Part shown: positions 49,408 through 60,405 of the stretch, piece by piece | How positions within the stretch are numbered: position 1 is the first letter of the stretch | Layout: each line of letters starts with the position of its first letter | From: Mycosarcoma maydis | Lineage: Eukaryota > Basidiomycota > Ustilaginomycetes > Ustilaginales | Reading direction: 5' to 3' | Length of the DNA stretch: 64,000 nt | NCBI RefSeq assembly: GCF_000328475.2 | Contig: NC_026479.1 | Coordinates: 1,364,001 to 1,428,000 of the forward strand | Position numbers and translations under genes: made by a program | Notes under the pieces: generated by a model | Seen by the model: the letters and a program-made list of their open reading frames with translations, nothing else | Told to the model about the DNA's origin: nothing | The model's database searches: none

Positions 49408-49893
49408 ACCGAGCTTATGATCGTGACAGGAGAGCAACGAGCAGCAAGGATGCAGTCACAAGTCGTGAGTGTCCAGTCGCAGTCGCGCGCGTACGCAAAA
49501 CCAACACTCACAGACTCGCGACTTTCGCACAAACTTGACAACCCTGGCTGAACCTTCCGACTTCCGCACATCAAACCTACCTCTCTCGCGTCTGCTGACC
49601 AAGGGTCTACTTCTTCGTCTCAGACACCGCAAACCGCACTTCTCTTGTGCTTCACTTGCCCAGCGTGACTGTCGCATCTTCAGACAACACTCGAGCAACA
49701 GCACAAGCACTCTTTCCCATTCGCTTCACGCCACCAACAGACCTTCTTCACACTCTGATCTGAAAGGCTTGCTCATACGTTTGCAGAAGGGAAAAATAGC
49801 CTATGTACTGTACTCTATATCTGTATAATGCTTTGACGTATACCAATCACAATCACGAATCACGTGAATTCGCAAATCGATTTGCCTCAGAAT
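49408..49893. other. Intergenic DNA upstream of TBCA
   Basis: The 486 bp between the TBCA start and the stop of the deubiquitinase gene, both minus strand. A heptad cluster lies at about 49849-49868. No gene is evident. Confidence 0.5.
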
Positions 49894-52164
49894 CTAGTAT
49901 TTCGGCTTCATCCGACCAGCAAACCCACCCATCGGCTTCTGCCTATCTCTGTCCCTCTTACTCTTCTTCTTCTTCTGCTCCTTAGCCGAAAGAGAGCTTA
50001 GCGAGGTCAATGCGCTAGCGTAAGGTGAGGCAGGAATGCCTCGCGAGTGTTTGGCAGCATGGATCACTTGCGCCGCTTTTTTGTGCTTGCGTTTTTCTTT
50101 TTTGGACAGAGCGGCAAACGAGTCTTCTTCTGATTCTGAGTCTGCCTCTGCATTTGTTCGACGACGCGCTGCGCTCGCAGATGCCGCGATGACATCGGAA
50201 GTGCTGGAACCAACAAGAGACTCGTACTCGTCTCTGTCGACTGCTGTCCCAAGCTCTTCATCTAGCCCAGAAGCTGCGGCAGAGCGCACGGTGAAGGGAT
50301 TAGATGATACTCGGAAAGAAGCAGCGCTACCGTAAAAGCTGGCTGCTGATGTAGGTCTAGATGAAAGCATCAGATCAAGCTTCTCGCTCGTTCCGTTCAA
50401 TTGATTCGGTGGAGATGAGGACGTTTCCGAGTCACTGACATCCTCGTTGGCGGGGTTGGACGCACTCCTTGGCACCTTGGTTGGCGGGAGAGCAGCGACA
50501 GCAGCAGTAGCAATAGCAGCGCCATCGTCCTCTTCAGAATCGGATCCAACCTCGGACTCCTGCACAGCTTTGCGCTTGTTTCCAGACTTGACTGGAGTTA
50601 CTGCCGCAATGGCCTTCTCCAGCGCGTCGTCCTTCTCTTTGAGATAGAAAAGAATATAGGCGCTTTGGTCGCCAAGTGGTCCACTGCTGCCCATCTCGGA
50701 GACGTGACTGTCGTCCATCCTTGTCCACTTTCCGAAAGGAGACCTAACGCTAGCCACATAATGACCGCTGTTCGGCCCTGATCCGTAGTGGTGCACGACA
50801 GCGTAAAGTTTGTACCTCACAGGACCGTGATTGACCGACAAGTAAGGAGCGATGTTGAGCTTTTCGTCAAAGGCAACCTGACGCGAGATTTTTCCGCCGA
50901 AAGGAGAAAAGCGCTTAAGATGCACCGTGAGCGCTGGTGGGGCTGTCTCGATGGTGAATTGCTTGGTAGCGTCGACTTTGCGCTTGCACTTGTCACACTT
51001 GTACTTCTCGGAGCCTGTCAGCTGATCCTTGGCAACAAAGGCACGGAAAGCGTCAGTGAGCGAGTTGATACCCTTGCGTACATCCAGACTCAGATCCATA
51101 AATGGGTCAAAGGTGTCCGAGTTGTGGCCGCACTTGTGGCACGTCACACGGCTGCGCAGCTTGCCGCCAAAGATCTTTTGCACAAAGGACGTGGCACGAA
51201 TGGGGTCGTCGGGTTTAAGTGACTTGGAGGCACGTGAGAGGCAGCCCTGCTGGAGCGCTTCGAGCAGGAAGCGAAGGTATTCATGTGCATCCTCTTGCCT
51301 TCCTTGACGGAGCGGCCTTGCAAATGCTTTGAGGTTTCGGTTGAAGTCTCTGGGAGCGTTTGTCGGCTTTGAACCCATCAAGGAACCCTTGGCAAATGTT
51401 TGCATCGCTGCGACAGCGTCAAAGGCAACGTTTGGTTTGCCTCCCAATTCTCCATGCAGTGCATCAAGGTCCTGTGTGAGGAGTGCAAACGCGAGCGGTG
51501 GTGTATGGATGAGAGATTGCATGACACTGTTCATGTAACAAGTGTTGCCGTAGTTGGAGAGACCCGTAGCTACGCCACGCACTTTACCCGGAAAACGAAG
51601 GGATAGCTTGTACGGGTACAGATCGCGAGACCTAGCCTTGCCGCTCTTGGACGGCGATGACTGTGCTTCTACGGACAGGTCCGAGTCTGAGGTATGGGTA
51701 TTACCATTGATTTTGGGCGAGTCTGTGTGCAGCAAAAGCGCATGTTGCTTCTGTTCTTGCTTGCGTTTCTGTACAGCTGCAAAATCAGGGTCATTGACGG
51801 GGGTCAACCCTAGCGTGGTATAATCCTGACCCTGCTTCTGGTTCGATTTAATAAACTTGACCGGCTCTGAGAGGAGGGCATGTAGCATTCCCCTCTGCTT
51901 GAGCGTGTGCCGAAGCTGGTCACCGCCAGAGGCAAGAATCTCTTTGGCCAACTTCTTCCTCTCTTCCTTCGAGGGCGAGGATGGAAGCGAGCTGACAGAG
52001 GATGACTTTTTGGGTTGGCCGTTGGATATCGATGCTTTCTTGGTTGGGCTAGATAACGAATCGGAACGATGTAGACCATTCTTCTTCTGTGGTGATTGAC
52101 TGTAGGAGCGCGAGCCTGAGCCGCTGTCGGCTTGCGACGATGGCCGTCTCACCACATCGGCCAT
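49894..52164 (-). CDS. Ubiquitin-specific protease, USP36/Ubp16 type
   Basis: A 756-residue peptidase C19 protein with an ATG at 52164. Residues 1-190 are Ser/Lys-rich and disordered. The catalytic domain spans about 197-515: Cys box GLSNYGNTCYMNSVMQSL with Cys209, QEDAHEYLRFLLEAL, a zinc-finger pair CHKC (341-344) and CDKC (389-392), LTVHLKRFSPFGGKISR, and the His box HHYGSGPNSGHYVASV with His467, followed by WTRMDDSHV and YILFYLK. The Asn/Leu often seen in the Cys box is Tyr here (SNYGNTCY), as in USP36 relatives. The tail after 520 is acidic and Ser-rich, ending in a basic KKKKSKRDRDRQKPMGGFAGRMKP-like stretch that suggests nucleolar location. Family members deubiquitinate nucleolar and ribosome-assembly factors. 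Single exon. Confidence 0.9.
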   Translation of the reverse strand: MADVVRRPSSQADSGSGSRSYSQSPQKKNGLHRSDSLSSPTKKASISNGQPKKSSSVSSLPSSPSKEERKKLAKEILASGGDQLRHTLKQRGMLHALLSEPVKFIKSNQKQGQDYTTLGLTPVNDPDFAAVQKRKQEQKQHALLLHTDSPKINGNTHTSDSDLSVEAQSSPSKSGKARSRDLYPYKLSLRFPGKVRGVATGLSNYGNTCYMNSVMQSLIHTPPLAFALLTQDLDALHGELGGKPNVAFDAVAAMQTFAKGSLMGSKPTNAPRDFNRNLKAFARPLRQGRQEDAHEYLRFLLEALQQGCLSRASKSLKPDDPIRATSFVQKIFGGKLRSRVTCHKCGHNSDTFDPFMDLSLDVRKGINSLTDAFRAFVAKDQLTGSEKYKCDKCKRKVDATKQFTIETAPPALTVHLKRFSPFGGKISRQVAFDEKLNIAPYLSVNHGPVRYKLYAVVHHYGSGPNSGHYVASVRSPFGKWTRMDDSHVSEMGSSGPLGDQSAYILFYLKEKDDALEKAIAAVTPVKSGNKRKAVQESEVGSDSEEDDGAAIATAAVAALPPTKVPRSASNPANEDVSDSETSSSPPNQLNGTSEKLDLMLSSRPTSAASFYGSAASFRVSSNPFTVRSAAASGLDEELGTAVDRDEYESLVGSSTSDVIAASASAARRRTNAEADSESEEDSFAALSKKEKRKHKKAAQVIHAAKHSRGIPASPYASALTSLSSLSAKEQKKKKSKRDRDRQKPMGGFAGRMKPKY

Positions 52165-53425
52165 GCTGAAAACAGTTGCTAAGCGAGCAGTATGGGTGAC
52201 GAGAGTTCGAGCACCGCTCGCGATGGATTGTCGAATGACGGATGCTTATGAGCTTACGCAGCGCTAGTCTGCTGATTGAAGTTAGATCCGAGCGTCCAAA
52301 CCCAAATGTGTCGTTCTCGAGCCAGACCTTCGAGAGCAGAAGCCAGAGCCCAATTTGGCGTGGACAAGTGCTTGTCCAGAGACGTGGACAGAGACGTGGT
52401 GATAGGAATCACCGCTTGTGTGCTGCTGGCTGTACTGCTTTTGGTGATCCACAGAAGCGATCAGAAGATAAAGGTCAACTCACGACTCACACGACTGCTA
52501 CTGTCGAACTTGTCAAGACCTCGAACTGTGTTGGATGATCCTCAACATGTATCAAATTCGAGCACAGAGGAAATAAGTTTTTTTTAACAAGAAACACGAA
52601 ACACTTCACGCTTTGTTTCTTTTCTTTGCGCCTTTCTCGTTTCGGTACGGTACGGAGAAATTTTTATTTTAGCCATCCTTGCGTATTCACGATTAATATT
52701 ATTACAAAGCGGAGTGAATCGCGAATCACGAATGAGCAAGCGTGAAGATTTGTTATTCGTGATTTGTGGGTTGCCATGGCCCAGATTCGTCCACCGTGAG
52801 TGGTGTGCTGTTCGTGCTGAAAAACTTGAAGAAAGCTAAACCAGATTCGACTACCAAACACGAATCGCGAATCGGACTTGGGTTGGAATCGTGAATCCGT
52901 GAATCTTCAACTGAAAAAACGTCGCGTGCTGCTCTAACAAATTCCTCCACATCTCAAGGGCGCGCGTATCGTGAGTCTCGACGCTAAATTCGTGATTGTG
53001 ACTGCCTCGCCGCGTGCTTCTGGCGTCTTCGTTTGCTCGAGACAGGAGCAACAAACACGAAACAAGAACAAGCGTGAAGCACTCACGCTTAATACTGGAA
53101 AGTCACGAGTGGGAAGCAGCAAGATTCGAGCCAACAGGCAAAGGTAGTCTAGTTCGTGGTCTTTAACAACGCGAAAGGTCTGTGCTGAAATCGTGAATAG
53201 AGAGAGGACCCTGAGGTATTTATCTGCCTGCACTTGTGACTTGACGCTTGATGGTGAACAAAAGCAACATTCGTGATTCACGATTCGTGAAGAGTGCCTC
53301 TCACTCGCCATCACCTCAACGCTTCTCTCCCGGCAAACAAGCTCCACCATCTTCCCGTCTTAGATAGTCTCTACTCCTCTCTGATCTGCTTCTCTTGAGG
53401 CGGCGCATATTGCCAGTAGCGCAAC
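52165..53425. other. Divergent intergenic region rich in heptads
   Basis: 1.26 kb between the divergent starts of the deubiquitinase and Vac14 genes, so it holds both promoters. Heptad copies occur at about 52685-52694, 52714-52731, 52755-52766, 52858-52872, 52888-52904, 52990-52997, 53190-53198 and 53269-53290, the last being a run of ATTCGTG/ATTCACG units. A small plus-strand frame with a hydrophobic segment (52276-52587) is not accepted as a gene. Confidence 0.6.
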
Positions 53426-56400
53426 ATGGATGCCGCTCTCCAAAAGGCGCTGTTGGACCGCGTCTACGACAAGCGCAAAGCCGCCACGCTCGACCTCGAA
53501 CGACAGGTGCGCGAGTGCCTTGCCAAAGGCGATCGTGCTCGTGTCAATCTCATCGTTCAGCAACTTTGTTCCCTCCTTTCCGCATCTCCGCAGAACGTCA
53601 ATGCTCGCAATGGTGGCCTCATCGGTCTCGCCGGTATTGCCATTGCACTTGGGGTAGAGATTGCTCCTTTCCTAGAACAGATCGCCAAACCCGTCTTGGC
53701 CTGCTTCAACGACCCGGATAGCAAAATTCGCTACTTTGCCTGCGAGAGCTTCTACAATATCGCCAAGGTTTGCAAGGGCGAAATTCTCGTCTACTTCAAT
53801 GAAATTTTTGATGCACTCTCCAAGCTTGCTGCCGACTCCGAACTCAGCGTCAAGAACGGCGCTGAGCTGCTCGACCGTCTGCTCAAGGACATTGTCTGCG
53901 AAGCAGCTCCGCATTATGTTTCCCAGTTCCAAGACATTTCACTTATTCGTGCTCATCAAGACGCACAAGACGGTTTTGCTGGTGGTATCGCCGAGCTTGA
54001 CGTGGCACGCGAAAAGGCGCATCAGATCGACCAAGAAGGCACCGCCAACAACAAGGTTTTCTCCCTCGCCCGTTTCATTCCATTGCTGGCTGAGCGCATG
54101 TACGTGCTGAGCCCTTTTACCCGCAACTACCTCGTTAGCTGGATCACTGTTCTCGGTTCGGTCCCTGAGCTCGAGCTCGTCAGTCACCTCCCCTCTTTCT
54201 TCGATGGCTTGCTCAAATACCTCAGTGATCCAAATACCGACGTTCGTGTCGCCACTGCTAACGTCTTGGCCGACTTTTTACGAGAGATCCGTCATGCCGC
54301 CGAGCTTGCCGCGAGGAGACAGGCCTACGAGCAGCATCGTGCTGAGCAACAGGAGCACAAGAGAAGAAAGGGTAAGCAAAGCGTTGGCACAACAGCCATC
54401 GATAGCGAGCCTGTCGACTTGAACACCCCAGATAGAGCGCTGCTTGCTTCCCAGCCCGAGTTGCAACCCAGGAGTACAAGTCCGAGTAAATCCATGCGAT
54501 CGTCTTCAAAGGCACCTTCGACAAGGCCGCGATCAGAAGGCGCTACATCTCCGTTGCCTCCTCCACATGACTCTGAAAAGGCGGATAATGACGCTGAAGC
54601 AAACACCGGCGATGAATCGGCCGCAGAGGACGGCAACCAAGACGATCAAGAAGAAGACGATGAAGAAGACATCTGGGTTGACGGTACCGAGGTCCGCATC
54701 GACTATGCCGCCATCATGGAAATTCTCATCAACCACATTGGCTATCCAGACGAAGAGATTCAGGCGACAACCCTGCAGTGGATCGCCGAGTTTCTGCTGG
54801 TAGTCAAGGACGTCGTCGTGCCCTTTACACCTCGGCTCATCTCTGCCATCCTTCCGAGCTTGGCGCATCACAGTCCGGCCATTGCAAGTGCAGCGCACAC
54901 AACCAACATCAATCTTTACAGAGTTATCCAGGACATTGCTGCTCCGCCTACACCACCCAGCGCGCGACCTCGTGTTTCGTCAGCAACGACGACTTTGCAG
55001 GGCCACAGACATACCAACTCCACCGCCTCGGGCCGCGACAGAATTGCCACCGGTAGTCCTACACAGAATGGCAACCTCACCAGGCATAGCTCTGCCTCAC
55101 GACCATCTGGTTCCGCCGCAGCTGCAGCATCAACTAGTGCGACAGCTCCCACACCGCGACCCCGTTCTCCAAGATCACGTGCGGGCACGGTGAGCGGAGA
55201 ACCCACGGCGGGCATCGCCGCCATCAGTCTTTCAGACGGTATAACCAACGACGATCGCGCGACTTCGCCCAATTACAATGACATCCAAGGCGCAGCAGAA
55301 GAGGTAGATCCTTTCGACTACCAGATGACGGTCAACGCGCTGACATTGCAGCTGCTCGATGAACACGAAGAGACTCGAGTCTCTGCGCTTGAATGGCTCT
55401 TGATGTTGCATCAGAAGAGCCCTCGAAAGATCTTATCGATGGACGATGGAACTTTCCCTGCATTACTCAAAACACTATCCGATCCATCCGACGAAGTAAT
55501 TCGATGTGATCTCCGCCTCCTTGCGCAGATCAGCTCTGCTTCGGAAGACTCATATTTCCACGCCTTCATGGCCAACTTACTCAGTCTGTTCAGTACCGAC
55601 CGACGCTTGCTCGAGACGCGCGGATCGCTCATCATTCGACAACTTTGCGCGTCTCTTCACACCGAACGCATCTTCCGCACGCTCGCCGAGATCCTCGAGA
55701 AAGACGAAGACCTGGAATTCGCCAGCATCATGGTGCAGAATCTCGCTATCATCCTGATCACCTCTCCCGAGCTAGCTGACTTCCGCAAGAAGCTGCGCAA
55801 CCTCGACTCGCGAGAAGGCCAACAACTGTTCGTTTCTATCTATCGCTGCTGGTGCCACAATGCTGTGGCTGCGTTCAGTCTTTGCCTACTGGCGCAGGCG
55901 TACGAGCATGCCAGCAACTTGCTTACCATCTTTGCCGAGCTCGAGATCACGGTCTCGCTGCTCATCCAGATCGACAAGCTGGTGCAGCTGCTCGAGTCGC
56001 CTATTTTCACAGCACTGCGACTGCAGTTGCTCGAGCCAGAGAGGTATCCGTACTTGTTCAAGTGTTTGTACGGCATCCTGATGCTGTTGCCGCAGAGTTC
56101 AGCGTTTGTAACGCTCAGAAATCGTTTGAATGCGGTGAATGGGCTTGGCTTTTTGCACTCAGTGCCGAGATCGAGCTACTCATCCAGGGCCGCAACCAAG
56201 GGTGTCTCTGGTTCTGGGAGCTCGTCTAGTGGTGGCGCGGGCGGAAGCACGGGCGTGGGAGGCAGCTCAGTGGGTGGTTCAGCCTCGATGGCCGAGATCA
56301 AATGGAACGACCTGCTGCATCATTTTCGGGTGGTTCAGAACAAGCACGAACGTGCACGTCGCCAAGCGGCCATGGGAGCGTCTGCTGTAACAGGAGGTAT

Positions 56401-56836
56401 GCAGCTCGTACCGGACTATGCTGTACCGCGCCTCCCTTCAGCTGGCGGCGCAGGAGCGGCGGCTTTGTCTGCTTCATCGTCAACGGCTGGAGGTGGCGGA
56501 GGTGGTCGAAGACGCATCAACCAAGCGGCAACACCAGTAACTGGAGCTCCAGGCGCCTCTGCACCTACAGGCCGATTCGGACTCGGTCTGGCCTCAACCA
56601 CTCAGACCGGCCGCGGAAATGGTGCTAGTGCATCGGCGCCAAATACGTCCACAAGCAGCTTCTTCGGGATTCACCTTCCCACCACCGCTGCCGCTACGAC
56701 CTCACCTTGGACCTCTGCTCACACGGCTTCCGCGCGCTCCTCAAGCCCATCCGCTGCTCGCCGGTACGCTCCTGGTCAGCAACAATCCTCGAACCCTGGA
56801 TCTAGACATCCCAGCAAAGGCTCTTCGCTGCGTTAG
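53426..56836 (+). CDS. VAC14: Vac14, scaffold of the PI(3,5)P2 kinase complex
   Basis: A 1136-residue HEAT-repeat protein. The N-terminus (LLDRVYDKRKAATLDLERQV, then NARNGGLIGLAGIAIALG and KIRYFACESFYNIAKV) is the conserved Fab1-binding region. HEAT repeats continue (PDEEIQATTLQWIAEFL), interrupted by two disordered, charged insertions at about 310-420 and 515-625. The C-terminal Fig4-binding part follows at about 640-920 (VNALTLQLLDEHEETRVSALEW, LETRGSLIIRQLCASL, CWCHNAVAAFSLCLLAQAY). The last 200 residues are Gly/Ser/Ala-rich and not family-like. By family knowledge it holds Fab1/PIKfyve kinase and Fig4 phosphatase together on the vacuole/endosome membrane. Single exon with an ATG at 53426. 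Confidence 0.94.
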   Translation: MDAALQKALLDRVYDKRKAATLDLERQVRECLAKGDRARVNLIVQQLCSLLSASPQNVNARNGGLIGLAGIAIALGVEIAPFLEQIAKPVLACFNDPDSKIRYFACESFYNIAKVCKGEILVYFNEIFDALSKLAADSELSVKNGAELLDRLLKDIVCEAAPHYVSQFQDISLIRAHQDAQDGFAGGIAELDVAREKAHQIDQEGTANNKVFSLARFIPLLAERMYVLSPFTRNYLVSWITVLGSVPELELVSHLPSFFDGLLKYLSDPNTDVRVATANVLADFLREIRHAAELAARRQAYEQHRAEQQEHKRRKGKQSVGTTAIDSEPVDLNTPDRALLASQPELQPRSTSPSKSMRSSSKAPSTRPRSEGATSPLPPPHDSEKADNDAEANTGDESAAEDGNQDDQEEDDEEDIWVDGTEVRIDYAAIMEILINHIGYPDEEIQATTLQWIAEFLLVVKDVVVPFTPRLISAILPSLAHHSPAIASAAHTTNINLYRVIQDIAAPPTPPSARPRVSSATTTLQGHRHTNSTASGRDRIATGSPTQNGNLTRHSSASRPSGSAAAAASTSATAPTPRPRSPRSRAGTVSGEPTAGIAAISLSDGITNDDRATSPNYNDIQGAAEEVDPFDYQMTVNALTLQLLDEHEETRVSALEWLLMLHQKSPRKILSMDDGTFPALLKTLSDPSDEVIRCDLRLLAQISSASEDSYFHAFMANLLSLFSTDRRLLETRGSLIIRQLCASLHTERIFRTLAEILEKDEDLEFASIMVQNLAIILITSPELADFRKKLRNLDSREGQQLFVSIYRCWCHNAVAAFSLCLLAQAYEHASNLLTIFAELEITVSLLIQIDKLVQLLESPIFTALRLQLLEPERYPYLFKCLYGILMLLPQSSAFVTLRNRLNAVNGLGFLHSVPRSSYSSRAATKGVSGSGSSSSGGAGGSTGVGGSSVGGSASMAEIKWNDLLHHFRVVQNKHERARRQAAMGASAVTGGMQLVPDYAVPRLPSAGGAGAAALSASSSTAGGGGGGRRRINQAATPVTGAPGASAPTGRFGLGLASTTQTGRGNGASASAPNTSTSSFFGIHLPTTAAATTSPWTSAHTASARSSSPSAARRYAPGQQQSSNPGSRHPSKGSSLR

Positions 56837-56970
56837 TTCTCGTATGCAATACCGCCGTGCATTCAATCACAGACAAGCTCGCTTCTTTCAACCCATGCCA
56901 TCTGCGTGTGTCTGTCTGGTTTGGGATGAGATTTAAAACAACGGAAGACGGACGAGATGATGAGTGGTAG

Positions 56971-57749
56971 TTATACAATTTTGTCGGCGAGTTCTGGCAG
57001 CTGGTCACCGGGGACAAAATGACGTTCTACGCCGTCCTCTGTGATGTCGACGAGACGGATGGTTCCGCCTGAGGAGCCGTCTCTTCTCATTGCGAGTGCG
57101 AGTGCTGTATGAGGTAGGGAAGCAAAGCATTTGCACATGATCAGCCAACATTGATGGAGCAAGTAAGAGACAGGTTTTGCAGAGAGCGACATATAGAAGC
57201 GATTGGAAACTTACCGTTCTTTACAAACTCGATGGTTTGGTGCTTGCCCCAACCAGCCTTCCATGTTGCATCGCAGTAGCCGTAGATGTAGGTGCTACCG
57301 CTTCCACCGATTGCCCATGGTTGTTCGAATACACCGCCTCCGAGGGGCACGTTGAATACTCTGCCACCGTCCTTCTTGTCCCAGCCGGCGACGATGATTC
57401 CTGCTGACAACCTGTCCTTGTTCTGGTATACGATCTCTTGGAACAGGTTCGCAGCCACCTTGGTTTGGGGTGGAGAGTCGGATTCGACAGCGTACATGTC
57501 GAGGTAGTACGTGACAATGTCGGCGATCGCTTGTGTGTCGGCTGCAGATCCGGAACGACAGCAGTAGATGCGGTCTGAAAGGTGCGTGAGCTTGTCTGTG
57601 ACTCGGTTGGCGATGTAGCTGCCCATGGTAGTGCGTGAATCTGCGCCCAGAATGACACCCTTGTCGTAAGCGACAGCCATGATGGATGTTCCCAGGTTCA
57701 CCTCGCCCTTTTTCAGGTGGCCCGTGATGTCCATTCCGTTGACCGCCAT
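56971..57749 (-). CDS. PRE3: 20S proteasome subunit beta-1 (caspase-like), two exons
   Basis: Exons 57215-57749 and 56971-57104 are joined in phase 1 across a 110-bp intron (GTAAGT...TACAG) and give 222 residues. The propeptide ends at GEVNLG, leaving mature Thr21 in TSIMAV as the N-terminal nucleophile. [20 protein letters not shown] and [17 protein letters not shown] match beta-1 closely. [16 protein letters not shown] follows, and the junction gives [19 protein letters not shown], with [19 protein letters not shown] at the end. Asp and Lys residues of the active site (Asp37 in ILGADSRT and Lys53 in TDKL) are present. It provides the post-acidic cleavage activity of the core particle in nucleus and cytosol. 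Confidence 0.95.
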
Positions 57750-58749
57750 TTTGGAGACGTGCCGCGACTGTGCCGGGAGTATGTGCCGAACCTAGGACCA
57801 AGAAGCCGACGTCTGCTGGATGTGCTCAAGGTCAACGTTGGACGCAGAGTCGTTGTATGGTGAAGATTAGCCCTAAAAACAGAAGCTAGAACGATGTTGC
57901 GACGATGCCGACAGATACAATGATGATGATATGTGGGTTGACGAAGCCAAGAGGGTGAGAGGTGTTGCTTTCGAACGCCGCGAGCTACTAAAAACTCGTT
58001 GGTCTAAGCGGTCCACAGCGTTGCTAAGTGGAGTTGCGCAACCCCTCGGCCGCGTACGCGCGATCACCAGCAACGCAATCGTGAATCAAGTAAAGCGCTT
58101 TTCAGTGCCAGAATTCACGATTGGACAGAATCATGAATACGAAGCACCGAACACGCACGACGAATTCAGGATTCGTGATTTAATCGTGGATTCAACAGGA
58201 AACTTTTACCGGCCTAACAGATATACCCTCCGAAAAAGTCATACCCGTGACTCACGACTCACGACTCGTGACTGGGACTACGAGAACCGTGAACCATTCA
58301 CGATTCACGATTCAAGATTATTCATGATTTCACTCACGAGTCGCACACACAGACACACACGCGCGCGCATCGTCGCCGAGTTTAAACGAGCTTCCTGGCG
58401 GCAAAGTCAAAAAGTGTTGGACGGTGTGAGCAAGCGACATTCACGATTCACGATTCACGTTTCGTAATTGCCAGATTCACGATTAATGGTTCAGCTGGCT
58501 TCGATCGACTTGACTCTTGTCCAAGAACTTGGCTCGCGCATCAAGCAACTCCCTTATACACCCTTTCCCAGACCCACCTTGTGCTGCGTTGGTTCGTCAT
58601 CTGCGTCTACACTGACCGTCTGCTCTCGCGTTTGACACAACGAGCTGGTTCTCTTGGTCTCGCATCGTCGCTGCAACTGCCTGGCTCGCACCGCTCGTTG
58701 ACGTAGCACTTTGCACCCCCCGAATCGCGGCTGCCAAAACGTCGCAAAC
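57750..58749. other. Divergent intergenic region, PRE3 and CNB1
   Basis: One kilobase holding both promoters. Heptads are dense from 58076 to 58490: CGTGAAT at about 58079-58087, ATTCACG at about 58114-58122, ATTCGTG at about 58170-58178, GACTCAC variants at about 58246-58272, ATTCACG tandem at about 58296-58312, and three ATTCACG units at about 58440-58460. A short CA/CG run lies at 58345-58368. A 178-codon frame across these repeats is not accepted. Confidence 0.6.
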
Positions 58750-59277
58750 ATGGGTCAACAAGGCTCCCAGCTGCTGTCGGACATCGAAGCAACGTCGAAC
58801 TTCAACTCGAAGGAGATCCAACGTCTGAAGAAACGGTTTATGAAACTGGACCGTGATGGATCTGGCTCGATCGACAAAGACGAATTCCTGCAGATTCCGC
58901 AGATCGCCAACAACCCACTAGCGCTTCGACTGATCGCAATCTTTGATGAGGACGGAGGAGGCACGGTCGATTTTCAAGAGTTCGTTGCTGGTCTCTCTGC
59001 GTTTTCTAACCAAGGCTCTCGCGAAGAAAAGCTCAAGTTCGCATTCAAGGTGTACGATATGGACCGAGACGGGCTGATCAGCAACGGCGAATTGTTCTTG
59101 GTACTCAAGATGATGGTCGGCAACAACTTGAAGGATCAACAGTTGCAACAGATTGTGGATAAGACCATCATGGAAGCGGACACCAACGGAGATGGTAAAT
59201 TGGACTTTGACGAGTTCCAGGCTATGGTCGCTAATACCGACGTGGCGAAACAGTTGACATTGGAAGATCTGTTCTAG
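58750..59277 (+). CDS. CNB1: Calcineurin regulatory subunit B
   Basis: A 175-residue protein with an ATG at 58750, the first in this frame; the 13 codons upstream would need a TTG start. The N-terminus MGQQGSQLL fits N-myristoylation, with Gly2 and Ser6 in place. Four canonical EF-hand loops are visible in order: [36 protein letters not shown] and [12 protein letters not shown]. All Asp/Glu ligands are intact. The segment between hands two and three ([13 protein letters not shown]) and the C-terminal [11 protein letters not shown] match calcineurin B. It binds the catalytic A subunit and calcium to form the phosphatase that controls Crz1-type signalling. In smuts this pathway affects mating and virulence; that is general knowledge, not shown here. 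Single exon. Confidence 0.96.
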   Translation: MGQQGSQLLSDIEATSNFNSKEIQRLKKRFMKLDRDGSGSIDKDEFLQIPQIANNPLALRLIAIFDEDGGGTVDFQEFVAGLSAFSNQGSREEKLKFAFKVYDMDRDGLISNGELFLVLKMMVGNNLKDQQLQQIVDKTIMEADTNGDGKLDFDEFQAMVANTDVAKQLTLEDLF

Positions 59278-59718
59278 TCTGGACACAGATGTGTTCGATA
59301 CCCCTCTGAAACGCCAATGCATAGCCAAATAGAGACTCGCCATCTTGACCCAGTCGGTGCGCAATCCTGAACGCCACTTGCGCCTCGTGAATTCTCGTTC
59401 ACACGCGCGCATCTGGCTGCCCAAACTGTATCGTACTTTTCGCCACCTCTTCTCACAACATGGCTGTTTCGGCTTGATCGAGCTTCGCTCTCGGCTGCGT
59501 ATGAGGCTTCTCGAAACTGGTGCGGACATGCGGCTGCAGCTTCGACACGCTGCGTGAAGCGCAGCCACTTGATCCCAGGCGCATCTCCAACATACGCAAT
59601 ACGCTTTTACTGGCAGGCTCGAGTTTGTCAGAGTGTGCAGTGCGGGTGCTTATCTCTGCGAGAAATTGTGACCGTATCAGACGTACAACGTGACTCACAA
59701 ACCGGTCTTGTCAAGCAC
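59278..59718. other. Convergent 3' intergenic region
   Basis: The 441 bp between the stop codons of calcineurin B and uS13m. I see no gene, repeat or heptad. Confidence 0.5.
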
Positions 59719-60405
59719 CTAGCACTCTCCACCAAACCTGATGCGCGCCAATGGCCTGAGCAGATCTTGCAGAGACACGTTTGCGTGTTGCTCCGTTGTG
59801 GTCCTCGCTACTGTGCCAAAACCCCTCCTCTCCAACCTGTTGAGCTTCTTTGCGGTGCGTGCATTCGTACTTGTCCTCTGCCCTCTCACTGGCAGATGAG
59901 CAGCGTGCCTCCTACCCCGATAACTTCCCACGTCCCTGTGATGGTTGATGTTGGCATGCAACACTCTCTTGAGATCGGCTTCGATCTTGATCTGTCTCAA
60001 CGCGTCGTTGGCCGCGTTCTGCTCCATGGACGGACGAACAACGTCTTGGCTTGAGCAGACAGCGCTCGACGAGGGGAGGAGCGTGGGCGATGCTTTACGA
60101 GCAGGGATCGATCCTGGTGAAGAAAGGTATGCCGAGAGCTGGGTGATCTGCGACTCGGTCAAAGACGACACGGTAGCTCGATCGTGCAAGGATAGACGTG
60201 CACACAGCCGATTTGCCGTAGCATACGAGATGCCATAAAAGTTTGTCAGAGCGATCTGCAAGATGAGCCGCAGCGAGTAATGTTACGAGGTACAACGTCA
60301 GCTACACCTGTCACGCAGTACTAGGAATGACTTGCTTTTCCAACAACTGTCATCACATACCCTGACAAGCTTATGATCCGCCAAATGCACACCGAGCAGA
60401 TACAT
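59719..60405 (-). CDS. SWS2: Mitochondrial small-subunit ribosomal protein uS13m, two exons
   Basis: A short first exon, 60361-60405, encodes only [15 protein letters not shown]. It joins in phase 0 across a 105-bp intron (GTATGT...TGCAG) to 59719-60255. The joined start, [22 protein letters not shown], is the usual S13 N-terminus, which the second exon alone lacks. The C-terminal RNA-binding motif is clear ([27 protein letters not shown]). The 193-residue product is longer than bacterial S13 because of a Ser/Pro/Gln-rich insertion at about residues 60-95. It belongs to the head of the mitochondrial small subunit, where S13 contacts tRNA and initiation factors. The tail after LERRGFGTV is extra. 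Confidence 0.92.

Noticed and set aside
52276..52587. 103-codon frame with one hydrophobic segment
   Set aside because: Lies in the promoter side of the deubiquitinase gene, with no similarity and a non-coding-like ending. A single hydrophobic run is weak evidence.
57931..58467. 178-codon plus-strand frame in the PRE3-CNB1 intergenic region
   Set aside because: Built largely from the heptad repeats, which read through as repeated His/Asp/Ser/Arg peptides.
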